Of a stretch of DNA of 33,006 nucleotides, positions 14,207 through 22,025 are shown in pieces. Every line of letters starts with the position of its first letter. The stretch's first letter is position 1. Position numbers and translations under genes: made by a program. The notes below the pieces were generated by a model. It was not told where the DNA came from. It saw only the letters and a program-made list of their open reading frames with translations, and made no database searches. Source of the DNA: a virus; IMG/VR virus record IMGVR_UViG_3300006927_000034, positions 1 through 33,006 of that record. One strand, 5' to 3'.

Positions 14207-14479
14207 ATGGAAGATATACCAGAAATTTGTAGTTGTGGAGCTAGGTTATCTGAGACTGTAAGAGCGCAACTTAAGCAAAATCAATCACTTAAGAAAGAAG
14301 TGGATGATGTAAAAAAGACCTGGGCTGAGGAAAATGTAGAACTTACTCAGCGCTTGAAAAAAGCCGAGGATGTGTTAGATAGTATATCTTCGCAGTCCAA
14401 TCCATCGTTTCTTGACCAGTTGGCTAAGAAATATTATGATTGGAAACATGAACAACAAACCAAGAGGAGTATGTCATGA
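14207..14479 (+). CDS. Coiled-coil protein with N-terminal CxC
   Basis: A 90-aa protein with AAAGGAGG upstream of the ATG. The N-terminus has EICSCGARL (Cys8 and Cys10), half of a possible metal site that would need a partner or a second copy in a dimer. Residues 20-58 form a coiled coil (LKQNQSLKKEVDDVKKTWAE). Its stop overlaps the next start (ATGA). The function is unknown. Confidence 0.55.
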   Translation: MEDIPEICSCGARLSETVRAQLKQNQSLKKEVDDVKKTWAEENVELTQRLKKAEDVLDSISSQSNPSFLDQLAKKYYDWKHEQQTKRSMS

Positions 14480-15528
14480 AAAAGCAACAGAAGTCACGCA
14501 TGAAAGTGACACCGGTTGTTTACAAAGAATGTAAACAGCTGTTGGAAAAAGTCGGTGTTGAAAAAGGAAAGCCAATAAGCACCGAGAGAAGTAAAGGTAT
14601 TGGAGGTGTTTTCGGATTTTCCGGTACTACTGTGATAAAAATACATCAGACAGATAGCTATCAAGGCTATAGGGACCATGTATCTAGGAGAACACGAGAA
14701 TTAAAGGCTAAGTATCCTTATTGCTATCCTTTAAAGAAACGTGTTAAAAAGAGTGATTATCTGGCCTGGTTGTTAAAGAACTGGGATAAATTTATGTCAA
14801 CAACACATAAATTAGCAAAGAAAGACACTCATGGTTATCTTGGAAAAGTGGTACATGAGTACGAAGGATATCTAAAATTCCTAGAACGTAGTATATCACG
14901 AATTAAGCCTGTGGATTTACATGAAGATGCACTCCGTCCGGGTGCTATTCATTTGACTATGTCCATTGCAGGAAGAACAAACTATAAATCAGCATATAAA
15001 CATTATTTTATGTATGATTTTAGTGATGCTTTGGCATCTATTTACAGACATAATAGATATCAAACATATTTCTGTGATTTTCAGGTAACCAATCTTGGTG
15101 TATTAAAGGCTGTAGATGGATGGATAGAGGATAAACCATTGAATCATGAAATGAAACATATTACAAAAGATGGAAATCCTTTTACTCCGATAATAAATAC
15201 TGAATTGACCAGTATGGATAAATACATCGTGAATGGAGTTCTTGCCCATTTCAAGGGTAAGAGAGTAAATCTTTCATCACATGAATTTGATAAAATGTGC
15301 AATGATGCATATCAAATATGGAGTGATGAAAGAAAAGATGGTCAAGAGAAAAATGTATATTCCAGTATATTAGTAACACTGGAAGAACATGGATTTGGGC
15401 CTAAGGAATTGGTTAAACTTCTTGATGTAAAAGAAAAAGTAATCATTTCCTGGCACAAAGCAGATAATTTACCAGAGGAGAAGTATGGCAAACGCCTGAA
15501 AGCTCTGGTAAATGTTCTGAATAAGTAG
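14476..15528 (+). CDS. 350-aa protein with two HTH-like regions, unknown
   Basis: A soluble basic protein just upstream of the ubiquitin-like gene, starting in an ATGA overlap. Residues of about 35-75 (STERSKGIGGVFGFSGTTVI, then KIHQTDSYQGYRDHV) have the rhythm of a DNA-binding helix-turn-helix with a YRDH-type ending. Residues of about 300-350 (EEHGFGPKELVKLLDVKEKV, ISWHKADNLPEEKYGKRLKA) look like an XRE-type helix-turn-helix. The middle (about 100-290) is mixed alpha/beta, with Tyr/His-rich stretches and no catalytic motif I recognise. It may regulate the operon or be the substrate or effector of the ubiquitin-like module; both are guesses from position. Confidence 0.55.
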   Translation: MKKQQKSRMKVTPVVYKECKQLLEKVGVEKGKPISTERSKGIGGVFGFSGTTVIKIHQTDSYQGYRDHVSRRTRELKAKYPYCYPLKKRVKKSDYLAWLLKNWDKFMSTTHKLAKKDTHGYLGKVVHEYEGYLKFLERSISRIKPVDLHEDALRPGAIHLTMSIAGRTNYKSAYKHYFMYDFSDALASIYRHNRYQTYFCDFQVTNLGVLKAVDGWIEDKPLNHEMKHITKDGNPFTPIINTELTSMDKYIVNGVLAHFKGKRVNLSSHEFDKMCNDAYQIWSDERKDGQEKNVYSSILVTLEEHGFGPKELVKLLDVKEKVIISWHKADNLPEEKYGKRLKALVNVLNK

Positions 15529-15551
15529 AACAAAAGAGAAAGGAGGTTACT

Positions 15552-15782
15552 ATGGCGCTAGCACATGTAATCAGCTTTCATAACGGTGGAGTGATGCAAG
15601 AGGTAGATGCAGGTACGCCTGCTGAAATAGCAACTAACCTCGGTATTAGCATGGATAATACTTCTATATTTGTTGACGATAAGCAAGTAAAGGGTAGCCA
15701 TGAACTCCGAGATGGTGATGTGGTTTCGTTTCAGAAATCATCTACTAAGTCCGGTATGAAAGTGTTAGTTAGAAATCGGTAA
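15552..15782 (+). CDS. Ubiquitin-like (ThiS/MoaD-type beta-grasp) protein
   Basis: A 76-aa protein with a strong AAAGGAGG site. It fits the beta-grasp fold: strand 1 AHVISFHNG, strand 2 QEVDAG, the helix TPAEIATNLGI, strand TSIFVDDKQV, and the characteristic HELRDGDVVSFQ turn-strand (50-61) seen in ThiS/MoaD and phage or bacterial ubiquitin-like proteins. It lacks a C-terminal Gly-Gly. Instead KSG (66-68) is followed by eight residues, MKVLVRNR, so activation by the E1 would require removal of this tail, probably by the nearby JAMM protease. It opens the Ubl-E2-JAB-E1 set. Confidence 0.75.
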   Translation: MALAHVISFHNGGVMQEVDAGTPAEIATNLGISMDNTSIFVDDKQVKGSHELRDGDVVSFQKSSTKSGMKVLVRNR

Positions 15783-15804
15783 ATAAATCACCGGTTATTG
15801 GAAG

Positions 15805-15855
15805 AAGGGGGCATAGAATCCGTAATGTGGAAGCCTTAAAGTCCTATGTCCCCTT
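15805..15855 (+). promoter_or_regulatory. Long stem-loop between Ubl and E2-like genes
   Basis: AAGGGGGCATAG (15805-15816) pairs with CTATGTCCCCTT (15844-15855) over 12 positions with a single G-U pair and a 27-base loop. No proper T-tract follows. It lies in the only sizeable gap of the module, so it probably sets the ratio of the ubiquitin-like protein, needed in excess, to the enzymes, through partial termination or RNA processing. Confidence 0.55.
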
Positions 15856-15878
15856 CATAATTTTAGAAAGGAGAAGAA

Positions 15879-17624
15879 ATGAAAATTTCAACAATACCTA
15901 AAAGAGCGGAGTATGTATTTCAAGAATTATCAAATGATGCATTCAAAAGAAAGATATTTTTACAATACATATGTCTTGCATTTCCGAAATTAAGACAAAT
16001 GCATTCTGTAAGGGTACAAAAGGAACAGGTTGATATTATACTTGGAATGTTTGATAATATCAAAATAACTACAAGATGTGCCGGACAAAGACCAGATGGA
16101 GACGATAGATTACATGACCAATATAATCTATGTATTGAAATAGCATTGGGAAGACCAAGGTTAAGAGCAAGGAGAATTGCTCTATTAGATGAACTCTATC
16201 TGGTAATGGTTTGTGATTATTATATAAATGATGACAATGAATACATTCCAACTATAGAACGTGGTAATGCACGCATATTTCCAAGTTTATTAAAGTACTA
16301 TAACAGAGAGCAAAGAGGACTCTTTAAAGCTCAGGATGAAAGAGAACCTTCTTACGAAGCAGAACATCCTCATGTATCACGTGGAGGAGCTTGTTATGGT
16401 GATTTTGATAGTGGCCTTATTAATATGGCTGCTCAAGGAAATGTAGCAGGATGGTTCCAGACTCAACGTAATTGGAAAAATAACTGGTACAGACACAGTG
16501 CTTATTGGGACATAAATCATTACTTACGTCCTGACGACAATCATATCCGAGGAAATGTGATGGACAAAATAGCTGTTTCTAAATATATAAAAGAAATAGG
16601 AACCGATTGTGTAAGTAATATCTGGAAAAAAATGGCTTATAATCTAAAGAAAGAATACAATGACAAAAGGTCAGAGTTGCCAAGAATTAGTTGTCCTAAT
16701 GAAAAACATAAGCATCCAAATCGTAATGGAAGACATTCTCTTGAATTTATTTCCGATAATCCATCACTTGATGCATTGTCTGCAATGCAAGTTATTCTTG
16801 CATTTAGACTTGCTTCTAAACTGTCAGTAGCAATGGATGTTAATTATATTTCATTGCAAGAAGCCGCAGAGCAAGTAGATACTATCAGAGATAATAGTTG
16901 GCTTTGGTTGAATAGAAAATGGTTTAAACATGAAACCATTGCAAGTGATATTATGAGTTCATTGCATTATTTGCAGAATGATAGAAATATACGTGTTCAT
17001 CCAAAGGCTAATACAGATGAATGGAGTATTAGACATCATCGTATGATATCAGAGTTAGAAGCTATAAGGAATAATCTAAGTTATTATGTTGCCAATCATT
17101 TTACTTTTAAGAATATTGTAGAATGGTATAATAATTATGGTCCATTCTTTACTGAAGACCTAATTCGAGATAACTATTTCTTACAAAAAGATGATGACTA
17201 TCGTAGGCATAGTGTGTATTCGCAATTAAATCTGACTATGGAAGGTGTTCCTATGTGGGAAGGTGCAAGAGACTTATCCATACATTATACCAAAGTATCA
17301 GATTGGATTGAAAGAATACGTACTTGGTACAGAGAGAAGTATGAAGCATTGGGTGGAACCAAAGGCGGATATGCATCTGAATATTACGAATTCATAAAAA
17401 AACAACATCAAATGAATATGCCATACATGGGTACTTCTGATATTTATCAGAAGAGAAATCTTCCTAATGTTGGAAGCGAATCTATAACCGCAATGAAAAT
17501 GGATATTCATCAACAAACCGCCAGCTATTATTTAGAATGGCTGGAAAAAGAAAGGAGAAGAATAACAAATGAACCTAATAATACCCGCAAAGATGAACGA
17601 CAAACTGACCTATTTCCTGTCTGA
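15879..17624 (+). CDS. Large protein with E2-like motif
   Basis: A 581-aa protein with AAAGGAG before the ATG. At 163-174, HPHVSRGGACYG closely follows the E2 signature (HPN-I/V-x-x-x-G-x-I-C-L): an HP dipeptide, then a Gly-preceded Cys nine residues later (C172). The motif is followed by a helix and an aromatic-rich region (GWFQTQRNWKNNWYRHSAYW), as in prokaryotic E2/RWD-like proteins with HPH instead of HPN. C172 would carry the activated ubiquitin-like protein. The remainder (about 230-581) is helical, with SCPNEKHKHPNRNGRH at 271-286 as a possible metal site, and is not recognised. It may select targets as an E3 would. It overlaps the JAB gene by 56 bases. E2 function is inferred from the motif and the neighbours. 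Confidence 0.6.
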   Translation: MKISTIPKRAEYVFQELSNDAFKRKIFLQYICLAFPKLRQMHSVRVQKEQVDIILGMFDNIKITTRCAGQRPDGDDRLHDQYNLCIEIALGRPRLRARRIALLDELYLVMVCDYYINDDNEYIPTIERGNARIFPSLLKYYNREQRGLFKAQDEREPSYEAEHPHVSRGGACYGDFDSGLINMAAQGNVAGWFQTQRNWKNNWYRHSAYWDINHYLRPDDNHIRGNVMDKIAVSKYIKEIGTDCVSNIWKKMAYNLKKEYNDKRSELPRISCPNEKHKHPNRNGRHSLEFISDNPSLDALSAMQVILAFRLASKLSVAMDVNYISLQEAAEQVDTIRDNSWLWLNRKWFKHETIASDIMSSLHYLQNDRNIRVHPKANTDEWSIRHHRMISELEAIRNNLSYYVANHFTFKNIVEWYNNYGPFFTEDLIRDNYFLQKDDDYRRHSVYSQLNLTMEGVPMWEGARDLSIHYTKVSDWIERIRTWYREKYEALGGTKGGYASEYYEFIKKQHQMNMPYMGTSDIYQKRNLPNVGSESITAMKMDIHQQTASYYLEWLEKERRRITNEPNNTRKDERQTDLFPV

Positions 17625-18411
17625 ATTTAAAAAGACGGAATGGAGTGGGCCTGCATGGTACACAGTGACTAAGTCAGATAAGAAGGGATTTCCCAAAACA
17701 TGGAAACTTGTTCATTTTGTACCTATAGACCTGGGACATTCAGCAGCAACTGAATTTTCAGCAAAAGCATTAGTAAAAACTATTAAAAAGCTTTACAAAG
17801 AAATGCCTCAGCTGTCTAAATGTTATCTTGGTTTAATACATAGCCACCATTCAATGGGTGCTTATTATAGTGGAACTGATGAGGATACTATGATAGATAA
17901 TGCACCAAACGAAGGATTCTATGGTAGCTTGGTAGTGGCATCATCCGGCAAAGAAGGATATGCTTTTGCTTTTAGTTATCTTGACCAATATGACAAACCA
18001 ACTGTCATAGAACTGGAAGAAGATAAAATAGATGTAGAGGTATTGACAAAGGTACCGGAAGCATGGACAAAAGAAGCAAAGGAAATCCGTAGGAAATCCA
18101 CGATAAAGAAGAAAGCTGATGCTAAAGCCAAAGAAACATCTCAAGGTACATTTGGCTGGAGATATTCCAACGGGCAGCAAAGTCCCACTAAAACAGAAAT
18201 CATAGAATCAGCTGTTTTTGCTAACAAAAGACTAAATCAACCGGTTACAGAAGTAGCGGCTAAAGAAAATAGTCTTACTGTAGCTCAAGAAGCTGATATG
18301 GAAGACTTAGAAGCTGCATATCTAGCCAATGAAATAACCTTCGAACAGTACAAATACGAATGTAAAAATCAATTTGGGATAGACCCAGTGATGTACTATG
18401 GTGGATTCTAA
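17569..18411 (+). CDS. JAMM/JAB-domain metalloisopeptidase
   Basis: A 280-aa protein with AAAGGAG upstream of the ATG; a second in-frame ATG at 17593 is an alternative start. The zinc motif is complete: H91 and H93 in GLIHSHHSMGAYYSGTDED, S101 and D104, which is HxHx7SxxD, with E24 as the probable catalytic Glu. Flanking strands (WKLVHFVPIDLGHSA, GFYGSLVVASSG) fit the JAB fold. The C-terminal ~45 residues (DLEAAYLANEITFEQYKYEC) look like a SHOCT-type two-helix module. It should trim the tail of the ubiquitin-like protein and/or remove it from targets. Its stop overlaps the E1 start (TAATG). Confidence 0.92.
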   Translation: MNLIIPAKMNDKLTYFLSEFKKTEWSGPAWYTVTKSDKKGFPKTWKLVHFVPIDLGHSAATEFSAKALVKTIKKLYKEMPQLSKCYLGLIHSHHSMGAYYSGTDEDTMIDNAPNEGFYGSLVVASSGKEGYAFAFSYLDQYDKPTVIELEEDKIDVEVLTKVPEAWTKEAKEIRRKSTIKKKADAKAKETSQGTFGWRYSNGQQSPTKTEIIESAVFANKRLNQPVTEVAAKENSLTVAQEADMEDLEAAYLANEITFEQYKYECKNQFGIDPVMYYGGF

Positions 18412-19097
18412 TGGAGTTACGAAACAGATTCCTTAGAAATAAGGACTTAATAGACCAGAAGTCTTTGGATGAAGTAATGATAATCGGATTAGGTGGCGTG
18501 GGCTCTGCTCTCGTCACCAATCTGAGCATCATGGGATTTGACAGAATCATTGGATATGATGACGATGTGCTTGAGGACCATAATCTATCAAGTACAGTAT
18601 ATCCAGTAAATGAAGTTGGTAATTCAAAAGCAAGAGCTGCTGAATATCAAGCATTAGCTTACGGATGTCCTACACCTGTAATGTTTGAAAAACGATGGAC
18701 TCCTAGTAGCAATCTTTCTAGCAAAATGATTGTTTGCCCTGATAATAATGAAGTAAGACTTCAAGCTTACCAGGCGTGGTGGGATAATACTGATGAAGGA
18801 TTTTTCATTGACTTAAGGATGGATGCCCTGCAAATGGAAATAGTAGCAAAAACAAAGCCTGATGGAGTAGGACATAAGGGGCCTGATACAGAGTATCTTG
18901 ATTATTGGAAATCCAGTGACCAGATAGAAGATGCACCATGTACAATGAAACATACGATATTTACTTCAAGCATTTTATCGGGATTTGGTATAGACCAAGT
19001 CTTTAATCTGCTTGGAAAAAGACCGTATTATCGGTACATTTGGATAGGGCTGACGCCTCTTATTATCAGTAAGGAAAGACTGATATCTGGCTATTAA
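18411..19097 (+). CDS. ThiF/E1-like ubiquitin-activating enzyme
   Basis: A 228-aa protein whose ATG overlaps the stop of the JAB gene. The nucleotide site GLGGVG is at 26-31, followed by RIIGYDDDVLEDHNLSS (45-61) with the ribose-binding Asp50 and Asn58, and VGNSKA at 69-74 with the conserved Lys73. The Arg-Gln that usually follows Asn-Leu is replaced by Ser-Ser/Thr, a departure from ThiF and MoeB. A candidate catalytic cysteine is C177 in EDAPCTMKHT, before a helix that resembles the E1 crossover region. There is no CxxC zinc site. It should adenylate the C-terminus of the ubiquitin-like protein and pass it to the E2-like partner. Confidence 0.9.
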   Translation: MELRNRFLRNKDLIDQKSLDEVMIIGLGGVGSALVTNLSIMGFDRIIGYDDDVLEDHNLSSTVYPVNEVGNSKARAAEYQALAYGCPTPVMFEKRWTPSSNLSSKMIVCPDNNEVRLQAYQAWWDNTDEGFFIDLRMDALQMEIVAKTKPDGVGHKGPDTEYLDYWKSSDQIEDAPCTMKHTIFTSSILSGFGIDQVFNLLGKRPYYRYIWIGLTPLIISKERLISGY

Positions 19098-19106
19098 TTG
19101 AAGAAC

Positions 19107-19166
19107 ACAAACGAGTGGCTATTTTTGTTTTCCGCATCCTTTCACAAGAATAGTCACTTTGTTTGT
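19107..19166 (+). promoter_or_regulatory. Long stem-loop after the E1 gene
   Basis: ACAAAC plus AGTGGCTATT (19107-19112 and 19114-19123) pair with AATAGTCACT plus GTTTGT (19149-19158 and 19161-19166). This gives 16 pairs interrupted by a small internal loop, with one G-U. It separates the ubiquitin-like module from the replication genes and ends 20 bases before the next start. The T-rich stretch lies inside the loop, not after the stem, so it is more likely a processing or regulatory site than a terminator. Confidence 0.5.
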
Positions 19167-19186
19167 ATAATTATAAGGAGAAGATA

Positions 19187-19555
19187 ATGCCAATTACGAT
19201 TCATAATAAACCATATGTTATGGTACATGAAAGAGTACAAACCTTTAATAATGTATATCCACTAGGTGCCATACATACAAAACTACTTCATAGTGAAGAT
19301 GGACATTACTTTGTAGAAGCCAAGGTTTATCCTGATACAATGGAAACACCTGACAGGTATTTCACCGGGCTTGCTCACGAAGAACAAGGAAGTACCCAGA
19401 TAAATAATACTAGTGCATTAGAAAATGCAGAGACTAGTGCAATAGGACGTGCACTTGGTTTCCTTGGTCTGGGTACTGAAGATTCAATAGCATCAGCAGA
19501 AGAAGTATTAACTGCTGTTGCTCAACAACAAGAGATGAAAACACAGAGGAGATGA
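19187..19555 (+). CDS. Short recombination/annealing-associated protein (putative)
   Basis: The ATG at 19187 is chosen because AAGGAG lies six bases upstream; an in-frame ATG at 19163 lies in the preceding hairpin. The 122-aa product has a strand-rich first half (MVHERVQTFNNVYPLGAIHT) and the motif NTSALENAETSAIGRALGFL followed by GTEDSIASAEEVL. This motif is frequent in short phage proteins beside single-strand-binding proteins and resembles the ETSA-GRAL segment of phage annealing proteins. A role in recombination or replication is likely; the exact family is uncertain. Confidence 0.6.
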   Translation: MPITIHNKPYVMVHERVQTFNNVYPLGAIHTKLLHSEDGHYFVEAKVYPDTMETPDRYFTGLAHEEQGSTQINNTSALENAETSAIGRALGFLGLGTEDSIASAEEVLTAVAQQQEMKTQRR

Positions 19556-19556
19556 C

Positions 19557-20249
19557 ATGAGTAGATTCAGACCAGAAAAAAAAGCAAAAAAAGGTGGTTC
19601 ATTTGACGGACCACCACCATGGTTAGGATATCAAGATGCCATGATATTGTCTTTTAAAGATAGAAGTAGTGATTTCAGTGCCAGTTGGGCAGAAGTCTTT
19701 ATGGATATTGAATTTAAGACTAAGGGAAGTGAGTATCCAGTTACTATGTCAATAGTAGGTGAACATGAAAGAGATGATGATGGTTATATTACCGATTCCC
19801 CAGTACTAAAGAAAATCTACAGTATCGCCGATGCAGTAGGATTTGGTGGTGGCCCGGATAACACCGGTGAATGGGTAAATACAGTTGGTGATAAAATTTC
19901 TAATGTAGAGAAATTTATGAACGACAACTATACATCTGACCCTAATAGTTCTGAATATCCTTACCGGATATATGTTTATAAAAAATGGAACAATAAACAA
20001 AATCGTGCATTCACAACTGTTGTTCCAAGAGTAGCAAAAGTAACAGATACTAAATCTGTTGGTCAGCTAGAATCGTATGTTGACTGGGCAAAAGAGAATA
20101 AAAACCTTGTTGAATATACAGAGCCAAAGGAAAAGGACCCGTGGGATGAAAAACCACGTAAGGACAATCCTATTACTGTAGAATCAAAAGGTGCAACTGA
20201 TGGCCCTACACAGCCTGCACCTAATTCTCCTACATATAATCCCGGCTAA
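19557..20249 (+). CDS. Putative single-stranded DNA-binding protein
   Basis: A 230-aa protein with GAGGAG upstream. Residues of about 25-165 are strand-rich with aromatic residues (WAEVFMDIEFKTKGSEYPVT, YRIYVYKKWNNKQNRAFTTV), as in OB-fold DNA-binding proteins. The C-terminal ~50 residues are disordered, Pro/Asn-rich and charged (KEKDPWDEKPRKDNP). The stop is directly followed by the primase-helicase start. The gene order annealing-like protein, this gene, primase-helicase supports an SSB role. No diagnostic motif is seen, and the tail is not a typical acidic SSB tip. Confidence 0.5.
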   Translation: MSRFRPEKKAKKGGSFDGPPPWLGYQDAMILSFKDRSSDFSASWAEVFMDIEFKTKGSEYPVTMSIVGEHERDDDGYITDSPVLKKIYSIADAVGFGGGPDNTGEWVNTVGDKISNVEKFMNDNYTSDPNSSEYPYRIYVYKKWNNKQNRAFTTVVPRVAKVTDTKSVGQLESYVDWAKENKNLVEYTEPKEKDPWDEKPRKDNPITVESKGATDGPTQPAPNSPTYNPG

Positions 20250-22025
20250 ATGTGGTATGAAATAGCGGTAGGCAGTCCTCGTAACAGAGGATTGCTTACC
20301 GACCTTACTGCTCTCAATCTAAAAGCAGAGAGAAAAGGCAGTAAGGTTCCTGTATATAGGTCTACTTATTATTATAACGACGAAGGCAGAGAATTCGCAC
20401 TTAAACATAACAGCATAAAAGGATATCTTGGATGGAGAGGTATAGACATATTACCTCTTGATGTAGATTATATTACAGGTCATAATGAAACATTGCAAAA
20501 GGCATTGCATATTTATGATTGTTTATTAACTGCAACCATACCTAAAAAATATATAAATATATATTATAGTGGAACAGGATATCATTTTGAAATGGCTGCT
20601 AGTTTATTTGAATTCCCTGAAGGACCAGACTTACCTTGGATTGTAAAAAATACATTAAAACGAATATCACCTGATATTGATTTAAGTATTTATTCAAGAA
20701 GTGCATTATATAGAATGCATAATACAAAAAACTTTAAGTCTGGTTTGTTCAAAATACAATTATCAAGACAAGATTTTCAAGGATTTACATCCAAGGAAAT
20801 AAGAGAACTTGCTAGAACAAGAAATGCATGGAGCAATAACCACTTACCTACGAAAGGAGAAATGAAAGGTATAGTTGTAAAAGAAGTTCCTTCAGTAAGA
20901 AGTCTTGAAAGAGTACGAGAACCTGATAAAGTAGTACCTTGTGTACAAGAGATGTATACACTAGGGCCACAAGAAGGTAGTCGTCATGACATTATGATGA
21001 GAATTGCTTCCCATTTTAGAAGAAATGGTATTCCATCTGATGCTACTAAGGCAGCGATACTTTCATGGAATAACAACTCTATGGCTGAAGCAACTGTTTT
21101 AGGTAATATAGAAGATGTATATAATGCTGGATATCAATACGGCTGTCATGATGAAATTATGGCAGCACATTGCAAAGAGCATTGTATATATTTTAAAAGA
21201 AAGGACTATCTTATGAATGTATATAACTCTGATGAACTCCAAGATTTATTAATGGAAAGACTGAATACAAACTTTGAAGGAAGAGCTATTGACCTTTCTC
21301 ATATGTTTGGACTAGGTCAAGTAGATTCATTAGTATATCCTGGTGAACTAATGACCATATATGGTCAGACTGGTGCCAATAAAACAGCTTTGGCACAGAA
21401 CATTGCTTTGGCGTATAATTCCGCAACTGACTCTATTGATGAAGATAAGCAGATTAAGACTCTGTATTTATCATTAGAATTAAGTGCATGGATGATGCAA
21501 AGAAGAAATCTTCAAATTGTTAGTAATTGTAACAAAGAAGAAGTCTTAACTAATCCTAATGAATTATACAAGAAGTATCGAAAACTACTAGACCATATAA
21601 CTATACAAGTTATTAGTCCTAGTATAGAAGGGATACAGGCTAAAATACGGGAAATTCAACCGGCCTGTGTCATTGTAGATTACGTTGACCTTATAGAACC
21701 ACCACCAGGCGTAAGGGGTGAGTATGAAACAATAAAATTCATATCACATTCCTTAAGCAAAATAGCTGTCACAAATGATATTATTGTCATTCAAATCAGC
21801 CAAATATCTAGAGAATATTCAAGAGGAGATATCATTGACCTATTCGCAGGGAAAGGCAGTGGAGCAATAGAAAATGCCTCAAGAAAAGTTCTGGGTATAG
21901 GTGGTAAGGCAAATAATCAATATAAAAAGGTTGAAGCATTAAAAAACAGTGATGGTGACCTCTGGGAAGTAGAACTTGAATTCCAAGAGTCATTTAGAAT
22001 GAGGAGAAAAGACCATGGTAACTAA
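20250..22025 (+). CDS. Primase-helicase (AEP primase + DnaB-like helicase)
   Basis: A 591-aa replication protein. The N-terminal half is archaeo-eukaryotic primase-like: the DxD acids D71 and D73 in ILPLDVDY, SGTGYH at 107-112, and a third-motif-like IYSRSALYRMHNTK at 147-160. A Cys/His cluster, GCHDEIMAAHCKEHC, at about 298-312 may bind metal. The C-terminal half is a RecA-type DnaB helicase: Walker A GQTGANKT at 372-379, LYLSLELSAW, Walker B CVIVDYVDLI, and IIVIQISQISREYSRG. It would unwind DNA and prime it at the fork. It has almost no gap to the SSB-like gene, so translation is coupled. Confidence 0.9.
   Translation: MWYEIAVGSPRNRGLLTDLTALNLKAERKGSKVPVYRSTYYYNDEGREFALKHNSIKGYLGWRGIDILPLDVDYITGHNETLQKALHIYDCLLTATIPKKYINIYYSGTGYHFEMAASLFEFPEGPDLPWIVKNTLKRISPDIDLSIYSRSALYRMHNTKNFKSGLFKIQLSRQDFQGFTSKEIRELARTRNAWSNNHLPTKGEMKGIVVKEVPSVRSLERVREPDKVVPCVQEMYTLGPQEGSRHDIMMRIASHFRRNGIPSDATKAAILSWNNNSMAEATVLGNIEDVYNAGYQYGCHDEIMAAHCKEHCIYFKRKDYLMNVYNSDELQDLLMERLNTNFEGRAIDLSHMFGLGQVDSLVYPGELMTIYGQTGANKTALAQNIALAYNSATDSIDEDKQIKTLYLSLELSAWMMQRRNLQIVSNCNKEEVLTNPNELYKKYRKLLDHITIQVISPSIEGIQAKIREIQPACVIVDYVDLIEPPPGVRGEYETIKFISHSLSKIAVTNDIIVIQISQISREYSRGDIIDLFAGKGSGAIENASRKVLGIGGKANNQYKKVEALKNSDGDLWEVELEFQESFRMRRKDHGN

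Noticed and set aside
15552-15782. A thiamin or molybdopterin sulfur-carrier role for the beta-grasp protein
   Set aside because: No thiamin or molybdenum-cofactor genes are present, and the C-terminal Gly-Gly is missing. The JAB and E2-like neighbours fit a conjugation system better.
19557-20249. Assignment of the SSB-like protein to a specific named family
   Set aside because: Only strand-rich character, a disordered tail and context support it. No diagnostic residues were seen, so only a putative SSB role is given.
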